64,000 nucleotides of DNA, taken from NCBI GenBank assembly GCA_040219575.1, contig JAVJSD010000014.1, positions 62,001-126,000 of the forward strand, in the 5' to 3' direction. Shown here in pieces: positions 58,276 to 64,000 of the stretch (within the stretch, counting starts at the first letter, position 1; each line of letters opens with the position of its first letter). Below the pieces are notes generated by a model. That model searched no databases. It was given only the letters and a program-made list of their open reading frames with translations, and was not told the DNA's origin. This stretch comes from JAVJSD01 sp040219575 (GTDB lineage Bacteria; Planctomycetota; Planctomycetia; Pirellulales; Pirellulaceae). Both the position numbers and the translations under genes were made by a program.

Positions 58276-60608
58276 TGGACGTCAATCGATTGTGGGCGAA
58301 GAGCAAGCCGTACGGATGGGACGACGACGACCCACGAGTCGAGTCGCTCTACCTTCCGCAGCATCTACGCGACGTTCACGACGCCGCCAGCCAAATCCTC
58401 GAAACGACGGGAGATTCACAGCTTCAATCGCTCGGCCTGGCCCCGAGACTTTGGCGAGACCGATTCCGACGCGTATTGCTTCTCGCCGCGGCCGTTCACG
58501 ATCTCGGCAAATGTGGAAGTCACTTTCAACTTATGCTGAAGGGTCAAGGGCGCCAAGCATTGCGGCACGAGTGGGTCAGTTTATTGATTCTGGACACTCC
58601 AGGTTGGACGAGTTGGCTCGTCTCCGCCGTGGATGGTGAAGCGATCGACTTAGAGATTGTCCGTTGGGCCGTAGCGGGCCATCATCCCAGATACGATCGA
58701 ACAGCCCCGCCGACATCAAACGACGGGCCTGCCACGCTTCATCTACCACTGGATCACCAAGATATCTCCGAAACGCTCAAATGGCTGGGTAGTACGTTCT
58801 CCCTTCACGGGACGCCTTCGCAGGAACCACGCACCGTTTCCCTGACGTTTGATCCCGGCAACGCCATCGATGCGCTCGCTGATCGACACTACGCTGCTGA
58901 AGACTTGTTTGACGACTTTTCGTCCGAAATGCGTCGATTTGTCGCTGCCGTCAAGAATAGCCTTGTCTCCGCCGACATCGCGGGCTCAGCGTTGCCGCGG
59001 CTAGCGGATGCTCAAGCGAAGCGGCACTGGCTCCGTGACGTACTCAACCAGGAAGGTCTGCCGACGTCCAACGACTACCGACGAATTACGGCCATGCGAC
59101 TCGGCCGCTGCGAGCCAGCGGCAGTCGAAGGGAAACTCCGTCGATTTCAGAAAGAAGTAGGCGCGTCGCCGGCCCGAGTGACCTTCGTTCGGGCTGGTTG
59201 CGGAACCGGAAAGACTATCGCTGCGTATTGGTGGGCAGCCAACGTCTGCGCTGGCCGGCGATTGTTCGTCTGCTATCCGACCACAGGCACGGCGACCGCC
59301 GGCTTCGCCGACTATCTGATGGATCCGGAACTTTCCCAAGCGGTGAAGACCGACCTGATTCACGGTCGCCGTATAGTTGACTTTCGCATGCTGCAGGCAG
59401 ACGAGGATCGCAATGAGTCTGTGTCGCGCATCGCATCACTCGACATGTGGCGGACGCCGGTCGTCTCCAGCACCGTCGATACGGTGCTCGGTCTCATCCA
59501 AAATAACCGTCGCGGCCTGTGCAATTGGCCCGCCATCGCACAAGCAGGATTCGTCTTTGACGAAATCCACAGCTACGACGACAAGCTGTTCGACGCCCTG
59601 CTTCACTTTCTCGCGACCATTCGTGGTGCGCCGATCTTGCTGATGACCGCCAGCCTACAGGTTCGTCGACTGGAGGCGATTCGATCGGTGCTTGCGGCGG
59701 CCGACGACCCACTTGCCGAGATTCCCGGGCCAGAGACGCTGGAAAGAGTTCCGCGGTATCAGCAGCGCCGCGACGTCAAAGCCAAGGACACGAAGCAAAT
59801 CGACGCGATGATCCATGAGGAGGTCTCGCAGGGTGGAAAAGCTTTGTACGTTTGCAACACGGTGACCGATGCATTGCGAACAGCAGATCGGCTTGCGAAG
59901 TTGAAGCCCTTTGTCTACCACAGTCGCTTTCGCTATCGCGATCGCGTTGAACGACACAAGAGCGTTGTCGAGGCGTTTCGACGCAAAAGCAAGTCTTCCG
60001 CCTTGGCGATTTGCACCCAAGTAGCGGAGATGTCCCTTGACCTCTCCGCGACACTCCTCGTGACCGCATTGGCGCCTGTGCCGTCGTTGATTCAGCGGCT
60101 TGGGCGCTTGAATCGTATCGAAAGGCCGGTGGAGCCACGACCATTCGTCATCGTCGAACCCCTCGGCGCCGATGGCAAGTACTCTCCACTTCCATACGAA
60201 GAAGGCGACTTGAAATCGAGCAAGAGTTGGCTTGAGGCAATCGGTGATGAACCTTGTTCTCAGCGCGACTTGGCCGACGCATGGGAGCGCCTCGCGGAAG
60301 GCGATTCGCCGTGTGCTCCGCCGCGTTGGCAGAGCGCATGGCTAGACTATGGGCCAGCTACTCCCGTCCTCGAACTTCGTGACGGATCACCCACACTTAC
60401 GGTCATTCTCGAGGAAGACTGGCCCCGGCTCTGCTCCCCCGACAATGCGACCGCATTGGCCGAGGTCGCCCTGCCCATGCCCATCCGCCCCGGCGACGAC
60501 TGGCAGCTAAGAGATCGTGAAGACCGGCCACTGGAGTTCGCCGGAGTACCGGTCGCCAAGGCGGACAAGATCGACTATGACCCTCAACGAGGTGCGCAAT
60601 GGCTGTAG
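58275..60608 (+). CDS. cas3: CRISPR nuclease-helicase Cas3 (HD fused to SF2 helicase)
   Basis: 777 residues. The N-terminal HD nuclease has H-L-R-D-V-H (His30, His35), V-H-D-L-G-K (75-76), R-H-E-W (His98) and G-H-H-P-R (136-137), the usual metal ligands. The SF2 helicase follows: motif I G-C-G-T-G-K-T at 308-314, motif II D-E-I-H at 429-432, motif III T-A-S at 458-460, and motif VI L-G-R-L-N-R near the end. It unwinds and degrades target DNA after recruitment by the Cas8/Cas7/Cas5 complex. An ATG at 58275 follows GAGAGGAGG; a GTG at 58272 would add one residue. The end overlaps cas8 by 10 bases. Confidence 0.96.
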   Translation: MDVNRLWAKSKPYGWDDDDPRVESLYLPQHLRDVHDAASQILETTGDSQLQSLGLAPRLWRDRFRRVLLLAAAVHDLGKCGSHFQLMLKGQGRQALRHEWVSLLILDTPGWTSWLVSAVDGEAIDLEIVRWAVAGHHPRYDRTAPPTSNDGPATLHLPLDHQDISETLKWLGSTFSLHGTPSQEPRTVSLTFDPGNAIDALADRHYAAEDLFDDFSSEMRRFVAAVKNSLVSADIAGSALPRLADAQAKRHWLRDVLNQEGLPTSNDYRRITAMRLGRCEPAAVEGKLRRFQKEVGASPARVTFVRAGCGTGKTIAAYWWAANVCAGRRLFVCYPTTGTATAGFADYLMDPELSQAVKTDLIHGRRIVDFRMLQADEDRNESVSRIASLDMWRTPVVSSTVDTVLGLIQNNRRGLCNWPAIAQAGFVFDEIHSYDDKLFDALLHFLATIRGAPILLMTASLQVRRLEAIRSVLAAADDPLAEIPGPETLERVPRYQQRRDVKAKDTKQIDAMIHEEVSQGGKALYVCNTVTDALRTADRLAKLKPFVYHSRFRYRDRVERHKSVVEAFRRKSKSSALAICTQVAEMSLDLSATLLVTALAPVPSLIQRLGRLNRIERPVEPRPFVIVEPLGADGKYSPLPYEEGDLKSSKSWLEAIGDEPCSQRDLADAWERLAEGDSPCAPPRWQSAWLDYGPATPVLELRDGSPTLTVILEEDWPRLCSPDNATALAEVALPMPIRPGDDWQLRDREDRPLEFAGVPVAKADKIDYDPQRGAQWL

Positions 60609-62296
60609 CAAGGTCGATAAAGTGCAGCGAGGCTTTGGCGCCGGCGGATATGTCGTTTGAGTTGTTCGCTCCTGGCATGACCCCACTCCACCGCGCCGGA
60701 CTCGGCGGGCTGGCAGCAACTCTACTGGCGATGACTCGTCGGCGGAAACTGGGTCTGATTTCCCAAGACGATCTGCCAGGTGACTGGTCCAGCGGCGAGC
60801 CCTGGACGATTAAGCCGGATCGCTTAGTTCTCCATTTCCGGGAACCAGAAGGAGCGGCGGACTACTTGCGCAAGTTGTTCGCTTTCGCATTCTCCATAAA
60901 GGACAAACTGATCGACTTGCCCGGTATCTACCGCGATGAATTGAACCGAGCCGTGCGCGCGGAGTTGCAACTCGGCCTGACATTGACGTTTCTTCAATTT
61001 GGTCCACATCGGAAGTTAGAGCCAGAAACGAAACTCACTTTCGATGTCACCGGCGATGGGACTGCCGAGATCGCCGTCGGCATCCGCGCCTGTCATGGAT
61101 ATCTCCATCAGGATGCTGTCGAACGACTCAAACTCTTCGACAAGAAGGGCCGCTTGAACTGGAAAGCCACCGAGACTCCCAGCGCCTTCAATCCGGGCGC
61201 CGTCGTGCGACACAACGCGTTTGGAACAAGTACGCGTATTGAAGAATTGCCACCCGCAGGAATCGCGGCCTGCTTTGCCATCGTAGGAGCACTTTCACTG
61301 GCGGTTAACCGAGGCGTGGGGGTGCTGTTGATCCCAGAAGTTGACGACTTAGAGAGGTTCGCTCGATCTCGACCGCGTATGACTCCTACAACTCTGCGCG
61401 AGTGTCGCATTAGTGCGGCGAGCGACGCCGCAATGCAGGCAGAAGTTCGCTTGCGGGCAAGAGGACAGATGCAGCGGCATGGACTCACGGGGATCTACAC
61501 CATGCAGCTACGCCCTACGCAGTGGAACGAAAAGCAGAAGACTCGCGTTGCTACGCTGCACATTCCTTGCTGCACAGATCCAACGCTGGAGCGATTCAAT
61601 TTGGCGTTGAGGCACCTGCCGCCACGCATCTACTCGTATGCGGAGCCCGTTACCGGAGGACGAGGGCGAAGGAGCGACACCCCGCAGTTTGTCTGGCGCT
61701 GGAAAGACAGTCTTGTTCGTCCGCTCGTCGCCGACAATCTTGCGACTGGCCGCAGATGGTACGACGGGTTCGCGGACTTGATGACAGGGCAAGATGGTTC
61801 TCACGTCCCAATCCATCAACGGATTTCATTCGAAGCGGAGGGTTTGTACGCGATGCTCAGTGAGAAACAAGGCGGCATGACCGAAGAGGAAGAACGAAAC
61901 TTGATTGGAGCGATCCATCGAGCTGTCTACATGCAGCGAGGCAAGATCTACGCTGACACGATGGGAAAACGGCCTGAGGCCGGCGGGGCAAAACCGAGCC
62001 AAGCCTGCTTTAACCGTTGGTCGCGATTGATGGAGCGACTGCGGCTGGGGTTGATCAACTCCAAGACCGCGGAACAGACGCGTCGCCTTCTCCAGGACGA
62101 CATCTTTGGCCGGGCCGGCACGATTCCGGAGCTCAAAGACCACGAAAAACTCCGCCAAGTCCATCGACTGATATTTCACGATGACTGGCGAAGGCTACGA
62201 GACCTCACCATGCTCGCTGTGGTCAGCTATAAAGCGCCTGCGGACAGGGCCCCCATCCCCGGCGAAGACGATACGGAAATCGAGAACGATTCCTGA
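60599..62296 (+). CDS. cas8a1: Type I-MYXAN large subunit Cas8a1/Cmx1
   Basis: 565-residue large subunit of the type I effector complex. It begins after a short leader with M-S-F-E-L-F-A-P-G-M-T-P-L-H-R-A-G-L-G-G-L and has C-H-G-Y and R-G-V-G-V-L-L-I-P-E-V segments that fit Cmx1 proteins, and a helical C-terminal third that could act as the small (Cas11-like) subunit, as no separate one is encoded. The start codon overlaps the end of cas3. It would recognise the PAM and recruit Cas3. Confidence 0.9.
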   Translation: MAVARSIKCSEALAPADMSFELFAPGMTPLHRAGLGGLAATLLAMTRRRKLGLISQDDLPGDWSSGEPWTIKPDRLVLHFREPEGAADYLRKLFAFAFSIKDKLIDLPGIYRDELNRAVRAELQLGLTLTFLQFGPHRKLEPETKLTFDVTGDGTAEIAVGIRACHGYLHQDAVERLKLFDKKGRLNWKATETPSAFNPGAVVRHNAFGTSTRIEELPPAGIAACFAIVGALSLAVNRGVGVLLIPEVDDLERFARSRPRMTPTTLRECRISAASDAAMQAEVRLRARGQMQRHGLTGIYTMQLRPTQWNEKQKTRVATLHIPCCTDPTLERFNLALRHLPPRIYSYAEPVTGGRGRRSDTPQFVWRWKDSLVRPLVADNLATGRRWYDGFADLMTGQDGSHVPIHQRISFEAEGLYAMLSEKQGGMTEEEERNLIGAIHRAVYMQRGKIYADTMGKRPEAGGAKPSQACFNRWSRLMERLRLGLINSKTAEQTRRLLQDDIFGRAGTIPELKDHEKLRQVHRLIFHDDWRRLRDLTMLAVVSYKAPADRAPIPGEDDTEIENDS

Positions 62297-62329
62297 ACAT
62301 ACCTTAACATACAGCAAGAGATCGATACC

Positions 62330-63250
62330 ATGACTCTACATGTCTTTGCGAGTATCGCGACAGGCTACGGAACGGCGGGCAACAATCGCGGCGAAACCGA
62401 GGGCAATACAACGACGCTGCAAAAGTTGATCTGGCATGGTCAGCCGCATACGACCGTTAGCGCCGAGGCGATCCGCTTCGCATTGCGGCGGCTTCTAACA
62501 TGCAAAGAACAAGCTGGCACGAATCGAACCTGGAACGAAGCGACTCGCAGGAACGACTGGCAGGACGCCGAATTCAAAAAGTGGCGCAAAGAGGAAGCCG
62601 GCTTCATCGACGACGATCTACTTGGATTCATGTCCGCCGAAGCCGCGAAAGACGAAAACACAAAGGGATCCGCCAACGTACGGCGTGCCGTGCTGGAAAT
62701 GACGCGCGCCGTCTCTCTTACACCTTGGCCGGGCGACGTTGTCTTCAACGCTGCCTCGCCGCGCGCAACCGCCTCTGCCGCGAAAGGCGAGGGCGACAAT
62801 CCTGTGCCTTATATGGCCGAGGTCCACGCCACTCGCTACCAGTATGGACTTGCGATGACACCGACTGCACTTCGCGACCGCTCTCGGGCAGCGAAGGGAC
62901 TTGAGGCAGTTGCTTCATTGGGGACTGTCGCGGGCAATCACGCCAGATTCCTGTTCGACTTCGCGCCTGAAGCCATCGTCATTCGATTAACGGAGGATCC
63001 CGCTCCTCGCTTACTTTATTGCTTCGATACGGCGGATGGCGGAAAGACCATCGGGGCAGAGACGCTTGTCAAGAGAATTCAGTCTGAGGACATCAATCCA
63101 GACGAACTGATTCTTGGCGTGGTCGACCTCGACGCCTCTCTCGCGGATCAGCTCAAGACGGCGGGCGTGAACCAGATCCACGGCGTTCGACGCGCAGTAG
63201 AACTGGCATGCAAGCGAATCAACGAGCACTCAGACGTGAAAGGCGGCTGA
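62330..63250 (+). CDS. cas7: Cas7 backbone protein (DevR/Cst2 family)
   Basis: 306 residues of the DevR/Cst2-type Cas7 that polymerises along the crRNA. R-G-E-T-E-G-N-T-T-T-L-Q-K-L near the N-terminus, S-A-N-V-R-R-A-V-L-E-M-T-R-A-V in the middle, H-A-T-R-Y-Q-Y-G-L-A and the late G-N-H-A-R-F-L-F-D-F-A-P-E are typical. The gap of 33 bp to cas8a1 is the largest within the cas run, and the ribosome site is weak. The Cas5 start follows one base after its stop. Confidence 0.93.
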   Translation: MTLHVFASIATGYGTAGNNRGETEGNTTTLQKLIWHGQPHTTVSAEAIRFALRRLLTCKEQAGTNRTWNEATRRNDWQDAEFKKWRKEEAGFIDDDLLGFMSAEAAKDENTKGSANVRRAVLEMTRAVSLTPWPGDVVFNAASPRATASAAKGEGDNPVPYMAEVHATRYQYGLAMTPTALRDRSRAAKGLEAVASLGTVAGNHARFLFDFAPEAIVIRLTEDPAPRLLYCFDTADGGKTIGAETLVKRIQSEDINPDELILGVVDLDASLADQLKTAGVNQIHGVRRAVELACKRINEHSDVKGG

Positions 63251-63251
63251 T

Positions 63252-63917
63252 ATGATCGGCGTCTATGTCACGGTTCCGATCGCCTGTTTTCGCAAAGGCC
63301 TCGCGCGCGAGTTTTTGGAGACAGAAATCCTTCCTCCACCAGCGACTTGTTATGGCTTCCTGCTCTCGCTTGTCGGAGAAGCCGATCGTCGGCGGCACGT
63401 CGCCTGTCGGATCGCGCCTGCCGTGATTAGGCGTGAACTGCGCGTGAGCACAGTCCTCCGAACCGTCTGGCGGCTGAAACACCGCGATCGCGATCCTGGC
63501 GCATCGGGCAACATGCGTCCAGACTTCCAGCAACTACTCACCGGACTCGAATTGGTCATATGGCTGGATTCAAACGAAGAGATAAGTAGCGGCCCAGCGC
63601 TCGAGGAACGAGTTCGTCACGCTCTGGCTTTCCCTTCCTCTATCACTCGATACGGAGGCTTGAGTCTCGGTGAGAGCACCCACCTCATCGACGAGGTCTC
63701 CGTCATCAACGACAGCTTCCGACTAGAACGAGATGAACCGTCGTGTCAAATGTTCCTCACTTCCCAACGTGGGCCGCTAACGCTGCCAGTCTGGGTCGAC
63801 CACGTGGGGTCAGCGGGCACACGATATGCAACAGGAGAAATCGAGGTTGTCCCTGCCTTCACCTCCCCCGCGGCAAGCCGCATGTCGCAGATCGACAGAG
63901 CGTCTCAGTCGGAATAA
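63252..63917 (+). CDS. cas5: Cas5 (DevS/Cmx5 family)
   Basis: 221-residue Cas5 that caps the 5' end of crRNA in the effector complex. The N-terminal strand V-Y-V-T-V-P-I-A-C-F-R-K-G (about 4-16) and P-P-A-T-C-Y-G-F-L-L-S-L (about 29-40) are the conserved start of the DevS-type Cas5. The Gly-rich loop R-Y-G-G-L-S-L-G-E-S is near 131-140. It lies one base after cas7. Confidence 0.93.
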   Translation: MIGVYVTVPIACFRKGLAREFLETEILPPPATCYGFLLSLVGEADRRRHVACRIAPAVIRRELRVSTVLRTVWRLKHRDRDPGASGNMRPDFQQLLTGLELVIWLDSNEEISSGPALEERVRHALAFPSSITRYGGLSLGESTHLIDEVSVINDSFRLERDEPSCQMFLTSQRGPLTLPVWVDHVGSAGTRYATGEIEVVPAFTSPAASRMSQIDRASQSE

Positions 63918-63932
63918 CGCAAGGAATGGAAA

Positions 63933-64000
63933 GTGCGTGCTCGAATTCCGCCCCACTCTGATTTGACAGCCGAACACACTCCTAATAGCAACGACGCCAG
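63933..64000 (+). CDS. Start of next cas-operon gene, cut by window edge
   Basis: A GTG at 63933 preceded by AAGGA opens a frame to the last base (22 codons, reading M-R-A-R-I-P-P-H-S-D-L). In MYXAN-type loci the next gene is often a cas4-cas1 fusion, which this could be, but 22 residues are not enough to identify it. Confidence 0.35.
   Translation, partial: MRARIPPHSDLTAEHTPNSNDA

Noticed and set aside
56262..64000. CRISPR array near the cas genes
   Set aside because: No regularly spaced 28-37-bp repeats were seen anywhere in the window; the array must lie beyond 64000 or elsewhere.

Overview
The window looks like a planctomycete chromosome, probably a Pirellulales-type lineage. The evidence is gene content: three exported sulfatases, a cytochrome c/DUF1592 plus DUF1552 gene pair, a Tat-exported Gfo/Idh/MocA oxidoreductase and TIM-barrel proteins, an HTTM membrane protein, a single-pass Ser/Thr kinase, and high-GC DNA with many GTG starts. 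This is inferred from family membership; no rRNA or tRNA gene is present to confirm it.

Positions 1-38581 read as core chromosome. They hold metabolic and exported-protein genes in short operons: sulfatase and amidohydrolase; Ser/Thr kinase; RluA-type pseudouridine synthase; Maf; sulfate activation (cysD, cysNC) split by a GxxExxY gene; a HAD phosphatase; a SelA-like PLP enzyme with altered active-site residues; an oxidoreductase; a c-type cytochrome/DUF1552/beta-propeller/esterase run; a MauG-type peroxidase; leuCD; and an SPFH protein. Intergenic gaps here carry several repeat families. One is a bipartite palindrome (seven places between 12.4 and 37 kb) whose two hairpin loops are complementary. 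Another is a 45-bp inverted repeat that frames the GxxExxY gene as a unit of about 540 bp.

At 38582 the character changes. An IS1380-type insertion sequence directly follows the SPFH stop codon, and from there to the end the sequence is an accessory island with lower-looking GC, gene fragments and conflict genes: a truncated TOPRIM-like gene with an SMC/ABC-like ATPase, a 5'-truncated beta-lactamase-fold hydrolase, an IS630 relic, a HEPN protein with a PGN_0703-like nuclease, DUF427, a renalase-like flavoprotein with an in-frame TGA, a PIN toxin, a cupin, a 1545-residue nuclease-STAND protein that resembles Avs, a possible ARPP-like gene with a truncated VWA gene, and a TOPRIM primase remnant.

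The island continues into a type I CRISPR-Cas operon of the MYXAN (Dev/Cmx) kind: WYL regulator, cas6, cas3 (HD nuclease fused to helicase), cas8a1, cas7, cas5, and the first codons of another gene cut by the window edge. No CRISPR array lies inside the window. The genes are tightly packed, mostly with overlapping stops and starts, so they are probably co-transcribed. The strongest candidates for something undescribed are the GxxExxY inverted-repeat unit, the loop-complementary palindromes, the nuclease-STAND protein, the HEPN/nuclease pair and the divergent SelA-like enzyme.
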